From the NCBI RefSeq assembly GCF_024166365.1, contig NC_064820.1, positions 145,844,001 to 145,908,000 of the forward strand: a DNA stretch of 64,000 nt, written 5' to 3'. The stretch comes from Elephas maximus indicus (lineage: Eukaryota > Chordata > Mammalia > Proboscidea > Elephantidae). Numbering within the stretch: position 1 is the first letter of the stretch; the number at the start of each line of letters is the position of its first letter. The notes below the pieces were generated by a model. The model was not told where the DNA came from, did not search any database, and saw only the letters and a program-made list of their open reading frames with translations. Shown piece after piece: positions 1 to 11,640 of this stretch. A program made the position numbers and the translations under genes.

Positions 1-415
1 AATTCCCAGTCTTCATAATGTTATCCATAACTTGTTATGACACTCACAATCAAATGCCTTTGCATAGTCAATAAAACACAGATAAACATCTTTCTAATAT
101 TCTCTGCTTTCAGCCAAGATCCATCTGACATTAGCAGAGATATCCCTTGTTCCACATCCTCTTCTGAATCTGGCTTGAATTTCTGGCAGTTCTCTGTTTA
201 TGTGCTACTGCAACTGTTTTTGAATTATCTTTAGCAAAATTTTACTCACCTGTGATAGTAAGGGTATTATTCTATAATTTCCACATTCTGTCAGATCACC
301 TTTCTTTGCAATGGGCACAAATATGGATCTCTTCCAATTATTTGCTTTCCAAATTTCTTGGCATAGACCAGTAGTGGGCACCTCCAGCACTACATACTGT
401 AAATCTCTTCTCCCA
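1..415 (-). mobile_element. RTE (BovB-like, RTE1-type) LINE fragment, reverse transcriptase fingers region
   Basis: Read on the minus strand this encodes the start of an RTE reverse transcriptase: LCQEIWK, then KRSIFVPIAKKGDLTECGNY and LLSQVSKILLKIIQKQLQ, matching the other RTE copies here (for example 42370-42560) with scattered substitutions and stops. The fragment runs off the left window edge, so its 3' end is not visible. The right boundary near 415 is approximate, because similarity fades into L1-like sequence. It is a dead copy. Confidence 0.85.
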
Positions 416-439
416 GCCTGAACCATATCTTTTAACTAT

Positions 440-575
440 CTCGTTGGTGTCTTTTGATGAACATACATTCTCAATTTTAATGATGTCTAAATTATCACTG
501 TTTTCCTTTATAGTTAGTGCTTTTTATACCCTGTTTAAGAAGTCTTTGCCTATCCCCAACGAACTTATATCGTTA
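440..575 (-). mobile_element. Old L1 (L1M-type) ORF2 fragment
   Basis: The stretch around TAGTGCTTTTTATACCCTG and TTTAAGAAGTCTTTGCCTA is the reverse complement of a widely recognised conserved segment of old mammalian L1 ORF2, downstream of the RT core. It has stops in every frame. Boundaries are approximate; it abuts the RTE piece on its left and unassigned sequence with an A18 run (603-620) on its right. Confidence 0.6.
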
Positions 576-984
576 AAATTCACTGAGATAATAGATGCAA
601 TTAAAAAAAAAAAAAAAAAACTTCCATATCCTGCTTAACAAATTCTTCAACCTACCTGCAACTTCTACCGATATACTCTCCCTTCCCTCCTACAATGGAT
701 GAATTTTTCCCACTCCTTTTTAGGTCCCAAACTGCCACTGCTTTTCTCTTCTTTCATTCACTTAAGAATGTCTCTCTTGCAGGAGTTGTTTTTTTTTTTT
801 TTTTCTCTTCTGCATGAATTTTTCCATCTCTACTGAATAATTAATCCCATCAGCATACAAACATGCTGTAGTGTCAGTCATTGTATTTATCAGTACTAGC
901 AAGAAACTGATGATACTCTCCAATTAGTGTAATTGGAGGAAGGTTCATAATCACTTACAAAGGTAAAGGCAGGGTATAGAGAAA
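576..984. other. Unassigned sequence
   Basis: Contains an A18 run near 603-620 and a T16 run near 787-803. Both may be tails of decayed retroelements, but the sequence next to them is not one I recognise. No open frame of note. Confidence 0.5.
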
Positions 985-1199
985 AGATGGAGTTCATGGA
1001 TGGTGCAAAGGGTTACATGTTCAACTGTGAACCAAAAGGTTGGAGGTTCAAGCCCACACAGAGGTGCCTCAAAAGAAAGTCCTGGTGATCTACTTCTGAA
1101 AAATCAGCCTTAGAAAACCCTATGGAGCACAGTTCTACTTTAACACATGTGCGATCACCACGAGTCAGAATAGACTCAACAGTAACTGGGTTTTCTTTA
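985..1199 (+). mobile_element. AfroSINE-type SINE, long-body subtype
   Basis: tRNA-like head (GATGGTGCAAAGGGTTACATG, then CCAAAAGGTTGGAGGTTCAA as a degenerate B box), then a body with AGAAAGTCCTGGTGATCTAC and TTCTGAAAAATCAGCC, and the tail CACGAGTCAGAATAGACTC. Unlike the short subtype common elsewhere here, it keeps the roughly 40-bp GAAAGTCCTGG...TCAGCC segment that resembles the RTE 5' UTR. Diverged, so an older copy. Confidence 0.85.
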
Positions 1200-3504
1200 G
1201 GGAAAACATGAAAGCTCTGAAGTACTCCAGGGATAGCAACAGTGGCATTGACACCAAGCCCAGGTCTCTAATGAAGGAAGGGATCAGAAACACCCAAAAA
1301 GAGTTAGTCATATATATAGAAAGACTACCTTGAGAAGAATAGTTGAAAGAAACCAGCTAGGTCAAGGCTCTGCCCTGGAGGGTTAGTACTAGGGCAACAA
1401 AAACCATGAATTTACTTTCCTCTCCTCTTCCAATCTCCAGCCGAACTCTCTACTAGCCAGACTCAATTGGAAGTCAGAGGTTAAAATAGTTTACTTACAT
1501 AAACCCTATAGGTCAGCTTCCTGGGAAACAGAGAAGGATATAGAAAGACAGAAAAAGCTTTGGAATGGTAAGTGGCAGATATACAGCAGAGTCCATCCTT
1601 TGACTCTTCTGGATCCATTCTTATTCTTCAAATGGGAGAAAAGTTTATGCACCCAATCATGGGACACACATTTCTTTCACCTCCCCTATTAGCACAAAGT
1701 GATGTTTATTTGGTCATACTTCCACCTCAAACCTAAAACATAAGTTTTTATAAGTGTTCTTCGTATAAGGTAAGGGAGTGGGGTGGGCAAAATAATTAAG
1801 TAATTACATTTCCTACTTCTATAGCTGATCCAGTATCTAAGTTGTTAATTATGGCTGACTTTTTCTATCATGCATTGAGTGTTCCTTTACCATCTGCCAG
1901 CACCTTGGCTGGAACAATTCTTTATAGGGAGTGTAACCAGGCATGTACCAGTAACTAGAAATTTGCCTCCAAAAATGGATGGTGCTGAGATACTGAAGAA
2001 AGAGATGGGCAAGTCCAATGCGGCAGCAAAGTATATTAGGGAGGCTTACATATGGGGCAAGTTCTGACCAGCTGTAGGACCAAAGAAGATCTCTGTACCC
2101 TGCAGTGAGTAGGGCAGATGTTTTATAGTAGTGGTGAACAATAGTGGCTATATGCCAGGGACTTACATAAGAATGCAAACTGTAATGAACTAGCAGACCA
2201 CATGGGGGCACCCATGTTCGGCCTCACAAAGTCTGTTTCCCCTTCAGAGAGTTGACCTTAAACTTTATTCCAGTGGAATCTGTGTGCTTAATGGTCGTAT
2301 CTTTACTAGACTGCCATATTTTTCTATTGACCTATACTACCGGGCAAGGGAATATTAAGAAGTACTCCTGTCATTCTTTTGGATTCTAAACACAGTCTTC
2401 TTTGACCCTATTTTGTAGCAGAAGCACAATTTCCCCTGGAAATTAGATTGGCTACTCCAGCCAATACAGTGACTGATTTCTCTGCCTGTTGGTTCTACAG
2501 CAAAAGAAGCCCAAAATGGCCATGGTACAGTTTCATTTTCCAATTCACCAAAACTATGACTGTGTTTCCTTGTGGAAGTATTCCTTTCCTGCTCACTTAG
2601 ACTTCCAAATTTGCCAGTTATGGTTACTTGAAACAAAACAAAAAAAAATCAAATGAGTTATTAGGAATAATAATGAGACATGCTACTCACGTCCCCTCAT
2701 CTCCCCACTTCCTGGGCAGTTGTACTCTTATTATAGAGAGAGCACTATATACTGGCTTTTAGTTTAAAGCAAGAATTTAGTCCTATAGGACAGCACCCCA
2801 ATCCTTCATGGTGCTCTATCCCAACTGGCATCATAGCTGAGCCTTTATCACCTTTATCACTCCACCATTCCATTAAGCCAGCTACTACAGTGATTTCATG
2901 AAAGGTAGCCCATTACCTCACTTTCTTTGCTATAAAATATGTTCTCTGGTTAAAAGTGATGTTGCATGGAATTCCTTGGCAATAAATAAAAAAGCATCCT
3001 GTTAGCCTCCAAATGGTAGTGCTATCAGAAACCTTGCAGGTAGAGAAGACAAAACTCTTGTGAAATATACAGTTATCTTGTAAGGACAAAGTGCTGTACT
3101 GTGTAAGATGTGAGAGGTCCAATGTAGTTAACTTGTTACCAGGTAGCCATCTTGACTCTGCAAAAATGGTACCACATGGGGGCTCATCAGCAGCTTCTGC
3201 TTTTAGAAGACATTTAGCAGTAGCAGTAGCAAGGTCAACCTAAGTCAGGAAAAAACCATCTTGTTGAATCAATGTGCAGTTTCTATGCCAACTGATATGA
3301 TCACTTTGCACATGGGCCCATCAAGTAAATTCCAGGGAGGCAGGGAAAAGAGGCTGACATCTATAGGACGAATTACCTTATTCATGTGATTACTGAGGGT
3401 CTCCTCCAAAGTGGATACCCTCTGGTATATGGGACACAAATGTCTTTTTATTCTGAGCCTATTTTGAGAGGACTACCCACGTCCGTTAGAAGGGTAGATG
3501 GCAA

Positions 3505-3745
3505 GATTTTTGTCTCATGCTCTTTGGACACCTTATCAGCTGGGACCAGTCCCTGGAGAAGGACATCATGCTTGGTAAAGTAGACGGTCCGCTAAAAAGA
3601 GGAAGACCCTCAACAGTGGCTGCAACCATGGGTTCAAACATAGTAACAATTGTGAGAATGGCGCAGGACCGGGCAGTATTTTATTCTGTTATACGTAGGA
3701 TTGCTATGAGTCAGAACTGACTCGACAGCACCTAACGACAACATT
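3505..3745 (+). mobile_element. RTE LINE, 3' end only
   Basis: About 240 bp of the extreme 3' end of the RTE: CTGGAGAAGGACATCATGCT, AAGAGGAAGACCCTCAAC, GGCGCAGGACCGGGCAGT and the tail CGACAGCACCTAACGACAAC. A strongly 5'-truncated insertion inside the antisense retroviral remnant. The encoded C-terminus has lost its frame. Confidence 0.88.
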
Positions 3746-3796
3746 CAACATTCCTTTCTCCTTTGTCAGTAATTTTTAAATTTGTTCTTTGCAAAG

Positions 3797-3985
3797 TTAA
3801 GTGCTTGGCTATTAACTGAAAGGTTGGCATTTCAAATCCATCCAGAAGAAAGACTTGGCAATCTACTTCTGTAAGATCACTACCATTGAAAACCTGTGGA
3901 TCACAGTTCTACTCTGACATGTATGGGGTCAACATGAGTCAGAATCGACTCAATGGTAACTGATTTGTTTTGTTTCTGGGTTTAG
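3797..3985 (+). mobile_element. AfroSINE-type SINE, long-body subtype
   Basis: AAGTGCTTGGCTATTAACTG, AAAGGTTGGCATTTCAAATCC, then GAAGAAAGACTTGGCAATCT, ACTTCTGTAAGATCAC and the tail GAGTCAGAATCGACTCAATG. The 5' head is truncated. It lies about 50 bp downstream of the RTE 3' end at 3745. Confidence 0.85.
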
Positions 3986-4708
3986 TCTCTAAGTAGCAGG
4001 CAACATGCTAACTACTGCCCACAAGTCAGTTTAGTTTTTCAACATAGGCCATCTCTCCTTTAACACCAAGTAGACAACTATGTGCACCATCTGAAGTTCT
4101 GCCAGCTCTAAGAATTTCCCTTCACCACTGCACACCCTTCCCGCCACATCTAGTGAAATTGTTGTGTAGTGGCTGTTTTCTTCTAGCATATGAAGCATAT
4201 ATGCCTATAATCAGACTCATGGTTCACGCCTTCCTTTAACTGGTCAGAGGGGACCAGTCATGACACCACAGGTGTGAGCTGAGGGAGAGGCAGTGAAGCA
4301 TCAGGAGCAGGTACCATAGGAGGCTGAGTCATTTGATCATGCAGTTTGCTTTTGCCTTCTGGACCTGCTCAGACCTGATTTCTATATTCATCTTCCATTT
4401 TATAGTGGCATGTTGCTGTGTATGTTCAATCCTATAGTTTGATGGATTAGAAAGCACTCAGTTCATGATTGGCAGTTGAGGTCACAGTCACTTGGTGACC
4501 CATAGTCATTCATTCAGTCTCTACCAGTGTCCGGTAGCAAGCCAGGAGTTGTTTTGATTTTTTTTAAAAAACAGAGAATAATTGTCGGTAAAAGAATAAT
4601 AAGGTTTTATCCTAAAATCCTCTATTCTCCTACTGTGATTTCCCAGTATGTATGTTTAAACTCACTTTATTTATGCTTAAATATGTTAAAGTAAATGACA
4701 TTTTAATA

Positions 4709-5757
4709 TTAAAAATTATGGATAACATTTTGAAGAATGGGAATCCTAGAACACTTAATTGTGCTCATGTGGAACCTGTACATAGACCAACAGGCAGTAG
4801 TTTCAATAGAACAAGGGGATACTGTGTGGTTTAAAATCAGGAAAGGTTTGTGTTAGCGTTGTAGCCTTTCACCATACCTTTTCAATCTGTATGCTTAGCA
4901 AATAATCTGAGAAGATGGACTATATGAGGAAGAACACGGCATCAGGACTAGAGGAAGACTCATTAACAATCTGCAATATGCAGATGACACAGCCTTGCTT
5001 GCTGAAAGTGAAGAGGACTTGAAGCACTAACTGATGAAGATCAAAGACTACAGCCTTTAGTATGGATTGCACCTCAATATAAAGAAAACAAAAATCCTTA
5101 CAGCTGACCAATAAGCAACAACATGATAAAGAAAAAATTGAAGTTGTCAAGGATTTCATTTTACTTGGATCTACAATTAATGCCAGGGAAGCAGCAGTCA
5201 AGAAACCACATGATGTATTGCATTGGGCAAATCTTCTGCAAAAGATCTCTTTAAAGTGCTCAAAAGCAAAGATGTCACTTTGAGGACTAAGGTGTGCCTG
5301 ACCCAAGCCATGGTATTTTTAATCATCTCATACGTATGCGAAAGTTGGACAGTGAACAAGGAAGACTGAAGAAATGATGCCTTTGAATTATGGTGTTGGC
5401 GAGAAACATTGAATATATCGTGGGCTGTGAAGGGAACAAACAAATCTGTTTTGGAAGAAGTATACAGCCAGAATCCTCCTTAGAAGCAAGGATGGCAAGA
5501 CTTCATCTCACGTGCTTTGGAAGTTGTTATCAGGTGCAACCAGTCCCTGGAAGATGACATCATGCTTGGTAAAATAGACGGTCACTGGAAAAGAGGAAGA
5601 CCCTAAATGAGATGGATTGGCACAGTGGCTGCAACGACTGGCTCAAACATAGCAAAGATGGTGAGGATGGTGCAGGACCAGGGAGTGTTTCATTCTGTCG
5701 TATGTAGGGTCATCATGAGTCAGAACCAACCTGACAGCACCTAACAACAACAATAAC
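4709..5757 (+). mobile_element. RTE LINE, 5'-truncated (mid-RT to 3' end)
   Basis: Begins inside the RT domain at ATTATGGATAACATTTTG and runs through the region for QGCTLSPYLF and YADDT (here broken; CAGATGACACAGCCTTGCTT at about 4980) to the tail CAGCACCTAACAACAACAA. A 7-bp AATATTA occurs at 4705-4711 and again at 5758-5764, a plausible target-site duplication. Multiple stops and frameshifts. Confidence 0.88.
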
Positions 5758-5764
5758 AATATTA

Positions 5765-7970
5765 CACATCTAAATACCTCAGTCTAAAGTTCTAAAAATT
5801 AAAAATATTTTCCTACTAGTCAATATAACTTCATTGCACTTAACAAAATTAGAATTATTTAATACTCAACTCATATTTAAATTTGTTTAATTGTGCCAGA
5901 AATGTCACTTTTACTTAACTTACTGCACTTGTAATTTTCTGTTAGCTTGACATTTTTAAAACAAAAATTTTGAAAAACAAAATTCCCAAGACAGGCAAAA
6001 TTAAATTACATTGTCTAAGACTGCACACACGGGTAACAAAACTTTACATGAAAGCAAGGAAATTAGGACTGTAGTTTACTGTAGGGAGAAGAATCTGATT
6101 GTAACCCTTTACAGGCAAACGGGGAGCTTCTGGATGCTAACAGTATATTATTTTTGGACCTGGGTGGTCGTAGCATAAGAATTTCCTTTTGAGTGGTCAT
6201 TAAGTTATACATACATGTTTTTTAATTTAAAAGTAAAGATGTGGTATATGAAAACACTTTTGGAAAGTAAAACTGCTATACAATTGTTAAGCATTGTTAC
6301 ATTAAACAAAAGGAGATTTAAAATGAGGGCTTTCACAGCATTCTTGGATTTATAGTGAGCAAATCTAAATAAAACTGGCTTTTGCAATATGGGTTGCTTA
6401 CTTAAGTTCCATCTATCAAGACGCATTACTGAGGACCATTTTTTGAAGCTAGTGTTATAGTTATAACAATGATATGCTATTTTTACATACAGCAGTTGAC
6501 TTATGTAATAAATTACGACCACCAATTCCAAATCTTTTTCTGTCTGGTATTCTAAATAATTCCCATGCATTATAATATTATTTCCATAGTTTATTTTAGC
6601 AAATATTCTAACAAATGCTATTTGAAAATTTTACAAGAGGCCTCAGGAAAGAAGTTTTATGATTATAAAATACTACATTTTTAATCTGAACATTTCTTTT
6701 TATTTTCAAAGGCCAATGCATTTCTTAATGCCTCTGCAAAGGGAACAATGTCTAGGTCCATCCAGGTTGGCTTAGCAGATTGCAGTTTCCAACATCCCTG
6801 TTTTCCTGAGTCTTCAGACTCCTACCTATGCCAGACTCCACAGTATGCCAGAGAAGTTTCAGTTTTTAAACTTTTTTAAAAGTCTAGGCCATCACTGAGT
6901 TTACACTTAGATTTGCTAAGCCTACGGATGATGTCACTTTCAAGTGCCTGAACCAACACATCAAATCCTGATGTATTGGTGGCACTACCCATAGCAATGA
7001 ATTTGGCCCAATTGAGCTTATATTTAATTCCCTTGTTCTAACACCCTCAGCCTCACTCCCATATGCACCCTAGGATCCTGTTGATAAAGCTGGCTGAGGT
7101 TGCACATTTTTGGTCAACAGGCTATTTCTGCTCTGAGCAGGCTTCTGTTGAACCCTACTAGCTGTGTTGGTTTCTAAATCTTGTAACTGCCTTGGAAACA
7201 GTAAGTGGTTGTTCGGATGGGCCTGAGGATAACTGGTTTCAGTGTGGAAGCCACTGCCACAAGTGTAGCCCTTAAAAGGCTTTTACGGCAAGAAGAATTG
7301 CTCCTTCAGCTAGGGGACTGGAACTCCCTCCAAAGGCAAAGGGAAGTTAGGGGAGATTCAGGATATCTTGGTCTTGTCTAGCTTAGCCCAAATGCCTCTA
7401 TCCTATTTCTCAGGGTCCATCTTCTTCCCCATCAATAGTGTAAGGTATTTATTGAGGTCAACTGTGCAACCCTTACAATCAGGAATTTGTTCTTAGCCAT
7501 TTCTACCCTGAAACATTAAGAGACAAACACTCTTTCAGAGCTTCTGCGGAGTCCTCCTGGTTCTCCAAGTGTATCATTTATTGTATATCCATGGACTTTA
7601 ATTTATCTTTTTTCCTATGGCTGTTCCTTGAGGCTCATAATAAGAAGCCTCATGATCTTTATAATAACTATTTTGTTGCTCTAGTGTTTCATGTCCCACT
7701 TTATTCCATTCTACCAGTGTTAACCTGAGTAATCATGATTCCATAGCATGCTTTGGGTTTTCCTAGTTCCTTTCCCAATGCCCACCACGAAGAAAAAGGG
7801 TAAGATTATACTGTACTTCTTGAATACATGAGACACTATCCAAAAATGCCACTTTGAGGATCTGTCTGTTTCTTGGAACCACTTTGGAATCAGTAGGCAT
7901 TTCAGCAGGAGAGAGATAGACTTGAATTATGGTCATTCAAAGAGGATTTAATAAAGCGACTATTTATAAA
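5765..7970. other. Unassigned AT-rich sequence
   Basis: About 2.2 kb with no exon, no long coding frame with family resemblance, and no repeat I can name. The 121-codon minus-strand open frame at 6205-6570 is AT-rich and looks like chance. Probably ancient decayed repeats plus unique sequence. Confidence 0.5.
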
Positions 7971-7974
7971 GATG

Positions 7975-8203
7975 TATCAGAGTCCTGGTGGTGGAGTGGT
8001 AAAGCACTTGGCTGTTAACCGAAAGGTTGGCAGTTCAAAGTCACCAGCTGCTCTGTGGGAGGAAGGTGTGGCAGTCTGCTTCTATAAAGATTTCAGCCTT
8101 GGAAGCCCTGTGGGGCAGTTCTACTCTGTTCTACAGGGTCACTATAAGGTCACAATGAGTTGAAATAGACTCCATAGCGATGGGTATTTTTTGGTTTCAT
8201 CAG
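7975..8203 (+). mobile_element. AfroSINE-type SINE
   Basis: Head GAGTCCTGGTGGTGGAGTGG, TAAAGCACTTGGCTGTTAAC, B box region GGCAGTTCAAAG, body GGCAGTCTGCTTCTATAAAG, TTTCAGCCTTGGAAGCCC and tail ending CACAATGAGTTGAAATAGAC. It carries the long-body segment and part of the tail looks duplicated (GGTCACTATAAGGTCACAATG). Followed by a T-rich stretch. Confidence 0.9.
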
Positions 8204-8934
8204 AGTACAGGAAAACCAGGAGTATAGTACCCTGAGGCCAGCAGGTGGAGAAACTATATCTACCCCTAAGCCCAGATGGATAATGGGAAGACGTGCTTAA
8301 CTGAAGACTGCAGAATAAAATGCATAGAGATTGCTACCTTGAGAAGATCAGTGACCTTCAGTGGATAGAAACAGTCAGCCCAGGACAACCCCATAGTGAT
8401 AGGCCCACAGAGTAAATCTTCAAACCTCACTCTCCTTCTCACTCCAATCTCCTGACACAGCTCCCTATTTGCTGCACCTGAGGAAGTCAAAGGTCCTCCT
8501 TTGTTCTATAGTAGCCTTCCTGGACAGACAGCAGGGTAGAGAAAGGTGAAGACTTATCTGAAAGGATAAGCAGAAAATATCTGGCACATCATCTTAGAAA
8601 CAAACAAACAATAAAACCTTCCCTTGATCCCCACATCTCCCCTTCAAAAACTATCTAGACCCATGTTTTTTCTTATTCTCCTTCCATTCTTTCCTGAAGT
8701 ATTGGAATTTTCTCTGTTCCATTCTGCCTAAATAGTTCTTGTCAAAATCACAAAATACAATAGTCTTTTCATAGTCTTGATTTCTCAGCCCATCACCAGC
8801 ATATGACACAGTTGATTACTCCCTCTTTCTTGAAATATGTCTTCTCTTGGATTCCAGGGCCCCACTCGCTTACCTTTCTGGCTGATCTTCCTTCCTGAAT
8901 CCTCCTCATCTTGCTGGCCTCTAAGGATTGGCCA
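8204..8934. other. Unassigned sequence
   Basis: No gene or recognisable repeat apart from a gradual transition into the old L2-like sequence on the right. The 74-codon minus-strand open frame at 8266-8490 has no family resemblance. Confidence 0.4.
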
Positions 8935-9480
8935 GTTCAGTTCCTGGCCCTCTTCTCTTTTCTAGCTCCATTCACTCCTTGGGGGATTTCATCTTGCTCC
9001 ACAGCTGTAAATACCACTATAAGTTTAAAATTCTCAAATGGAACTCTCAAGCATTAACTTCTCTCCCAAACTCCAGACTAATATATCCAACTACATATTT
9101 AACATCCCCACTTGGATGTCTAATAGGTATGTCAAACTTAACAGGTCTAAAATTATTCTTGATTTTTCTTCCTAAAGCTGCTTCTCCCCATCTCAGTAAA
9201 TGGTAGCTCCACTCACCAAAAGGCCAAAAACCTTGGAGCCATTCTTTTTCTCTCTCTCCCCATCCAATCCACCAGCAAGTTCTTTCTACCTCACCTTTAA
9301 CATATATCTTGAATCCAACCTCTTCTCAGCACTTCCACTGCTCTAACCTCAGACTAAACTGCCACTATCTCTTATCTAAACTCCAACAGCAGCTTCAAAT
9401 TGGTCTCTGTGCTGCCACTCTTGCCTTGCCTCAGTCTACTCTCTACATATCTGGCAAAAATTTATGCCATTCCGGAAGAC
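8935..9480 (+). mobile_element. Ancient interspersed repeat, L2-like 3' region
   Basis: Contains the widely dispersed mammalian motif series AACTCCAGACTAATATATCC, CACTTGGATGTCTAATAGG, GGCCAAAAACCTTGGAGCC and CAAATTGGTCTCTGTGCTGC, in the order known from old L2-like LINE 3' ends. The open frames here (such as 8928-9206) are by-products. I am confident it is an old dispersed repeat, less so of the exact family name. Confidence 0.55.
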
Positions 9481-9556
9481 TAAAGCATAAAGGTGTTCCG
9501 TTACCAAACCAAACTTCAGTGAACACATTTTGGCCATCTTCGATGATTGGTTTTAA

Positions 9557-9645
9557 CCCAAAAAAACCCTTTGCCATCAAGTTGATTCCACTCATAGGGT
9601 CACTATAGGCTAGAGTAGAACTGCCCCATAGGGTTTGTATAGCCT
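9557..9645 (-). mobile_element. AfroSINE-type SINE fragment (antisense)
   Basis: Reverse complement of the SINE 3' half: CCATCAAGTTGATTCCACTC, then GTAGAACTGCCCCATAGGG. Head missing. It interrupts the L2-like sequence. Confidence 0.8.
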
Positions 9646-9814
9646 AGCCTAAATCACAGCCTAAAACGCTTGTTGAGGTCTCATAACTGTACAGCCACAC
9701 AGCTTTCTTAGAGAAACTCACCATTCTATAAATCTATCACTTTCAGAAAGTTAAGGTGCTAGTAAGATGATCTCTGAGATTAAATCAAATAACCTAGGAT
9801 ATAGTAACGAACTG

Positions 9815-9965
9815 GTATGATACCAGGTGTACCAGTAGCTGTCAAGTTGATTCCAACTCATGGAGACCCATGTGTTTCAGAGTAGAACTGTGCTTTATAG
9901 GGTTTTGAATGGAAGCGATCTTTTAGAAATAAATTGCCAGGTCTTTCTGCCAAGGCACCTGGAAT
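9815..9965 (-). mobile_element. AfroSINE-type SINE fragment, long-body subtype (antisense)
   Basis: Antisense tail GTCAAGTTGATTCCAACTC, then CAGAGTAGAACTGTGC and the body segment AAATTGCCAGGTCTTTCTGC. Head truncated. It separates the two blocks of L2-like sequence. Confidence 0.78.
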
Positions 9966-10360
9966 GATACCACATTTATCTCTCTTTAATGTCTCTTTAC
10001 CCCTTGCCTCCATGCTCCATCTCCTCTTACATCCCACCTACCTTAGCCAGGTGCACTCCTGCCTCAGGGTCTTTGCTATTGCTGTCACCATTGTCTGGGT
10101 ATTCTTTTCCTGGACAACTGTTTCCTTACTTCAAATCTTTGTTCAAATGTCACTCCTTCAATACGGATTTCTCTAACTACCCAATTTAAAATAGCAACAA
10201 TACCACTTACATTATTATATATTTACTTATTTACTGTTTATACTCCTTTTTTGAAATGTAAACTTCTGAAAGCAGAGATTTTTGAGTTTGTTTTATTATC
10301 AAAAACAGTACCTGCCTCACGGTAGGCACTCAAAAAAATATTGTTTGGCTGATAAATACA
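9966..10360 (+). mobile_element. Ancient interspersed repeat, L2-like 3' end
   Basis: Continues the 8935-9480 series: GTGCACTCCTGCCTCAGG, GTCTTTGCTATTGCTGTC, AAATCTTTGTTCAAATGTCA, CTCCTTCAATACGG, ATAGCAACAATACC, ending near GGTAGGCACTCAAAAAAATA, as expected for the CACTCAATAAATATTTGTTGAATGA-like terminus of L2/MIR-class repeats. The two overlapping open frames at 9934-10189 reflect its pyrimidine bias. Confidence 0.6.
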
Positions 10361-10614
10361 GTATAAAGTAAGTATTTCAAGGACATTCTGAGCTCTGGGG
10401 TAGGCCAAGGTAAAATCGTATCTATTCCCGCCGTTTTCTTACATTTCAGAACTCATGTTTCCAGCTGTTCACCAACGTCATAACCCCAATTTTCCATAAA
10501 CATAAACAACAGAAAATTTACCTCCCGCCAATTTGCTTCTTCTCGCTAGATAATGTTAAGTCAGCAAAATGAAATTTCCTTATGAAAAGGTTGTCTATTG
10601 TTGTTATTATTGTT

Positions 10615-10680
10615 AGGTTGCATTGCTCAACCTGCCAAGTTTGTGGTAATTTGTTACAGCAGCAATAGGAAACTAATATG
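10615..10680 (+). mobile_element. MLT1/MaLR-like LTR 3' end fragment
   Basis: AAGTTTGTGGTAATTTGTTA followed by CAGCAGCAATAGGAAACTAA is characteristic of the 3' end of MLT1-type (ERVL-MaLR) LTRs. The rest of the LTR is not recognisable upstream; a (GTT)n-rich stretch at 10590-10615 may be part of a different, RTE-like tail. The rest of 10361-10910 is unassigned. Confidence 0.5.
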
Positions 10681-10914
10681 TAAACTAAGACCTATTGTTT
10701 CAGGACAGCCCTCTTCCTTCATTTCACTGAATGGGTACAGTATAGCTATGTAACAAAGCAGCTTAATTTTTTTTTTTTATTTGATGTGGCTCTTGGAAAA
10801 TTCTAGAGGAAGAGCTAAAACAAATTTTTTGATCTACCAGTTGTTTGCCCTTTTTATTGGGTACTTTTTATGTAGCAACACTCTATATACATTGTTTTTT
10901 TAAAATTATAATCC

Positions 10915-11075
10915 TGGAAAATAATGCCTTGATTCTTCATTTTACAACTATAGAAACTAAGATTTAGGATGGTTAGGTTCGTTTCTCAAAGTTATATACT
11001 TAACATGTGCCAGAATCAGAAATTAAATCCCAGAACTGTCTGAATCCAAAGTCTATGTTCATTTCTTGATACAAT
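10915..11075 (-). mobile_element. MIR SINE (antisense)
   Basis: CATTTTACAACTATAGAAAC and CAGAAATTAAATCCCAGAAC follow the MIR antisense pattern (CATTTTACAGATGAGGAAAC ... GGATTCGAACCCAG). Strongly diverged, as expected for this ancient family. Confidence 0.65.
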
Positions 11076-11079
11076 ATGG

Positions 11080-11640
11080 CTTCTAAAACAAACAGCAATC
11101 TTTTAATATAAGGCCACTAGCTAGATGATGCTCATTCTTTCTTCGGCATAACAACCAAACATGTAATATTAATAATTAATGCCTGTTGAGTAGGATTTGG
11201 GAAAGATGATTTTATCTCATATGTACCTCCCTCTCATATTATCAAAAGAATGGGCTAGATGATTACAAGATCTAGAAACAAAATGAAGTTATACAATATT
11301 TGCCACTAGACTGGAAGAGGAACTAACTTCTAGATGATCAGCCTCAAAAACTATGGATATAGTTTCCTGTTCTTATCACGACCCTTAGTTCCAAATTTAC
11401 TACCCTAGCCTGCTCCACTAAAGATAAACTTTTAGGGAACCAAGGAGTTGTACTAAGCACAGGATTTAATCTCTCAGTCTTTACCTGGATCATGTTACGT
11501 TAGGTTGGATTCAAAACTGGGGCTTCAGACTCTGAGAAATTATACTGATTAACTCCTTTACTGGGGAGTTTATCTAATAACCATGGAATTAGGAATGCAC
11601 ATTCTACAAAAATTGGTATAAATATTCACCAAAAGCTGGA
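11080..11640. other. Unassigned sequence
   Basis: Nothing recognised between the MIR and the start of the full-length-class RTE. No open frame of interest. Confidence 0.45.

Larger units (their letters stand above)
1230..4655 (-). mobile_element. Probable class III (ERVL-like) endogenous retrovirus internal remnant, heavily decayed
   Basis: Seen: on the minus strand about 3122-2800 reads FIAKKVR, WATFHEITVVAGLMEWW, which resembles the end of a retroviral integrase core; about 2636-2355 reads GREISHCIGWSSQSNFQGK, LCFCYKIGSKKTVF, RIQKNDRS, which resembles a dUTPase-like domain. Known: ERVL-type elements carry a dUTPase after integrase, and that is the order here. About 4655-4000 may be the RT/RNase H side, which I recognise only loosely. 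No LTR pair was identified and all frames are broken. A younger RTE end (3505-3745) and a SINE (3797-3985) sit inside. Outer limits are guesses. Confidence 0.45.

Noticed and set aside
1849-2211. 120-codon minus-strand open frame as a host gene
   Set aside because: It lies in the probable retroviral remnant and has no host-protein resemblance.
5198-5443. Antisense open frame in RTE as a gene
   Set aside because: Shadow of the RTE C-terminal coding strand; the same antisense text recurs in other RTE copies (15075-15380, 43208-43441).
6205-6570. 121-codon minus-strand open frame
   Set aside because: AT-rich, no domain, no neighbouring exon; likely chance.
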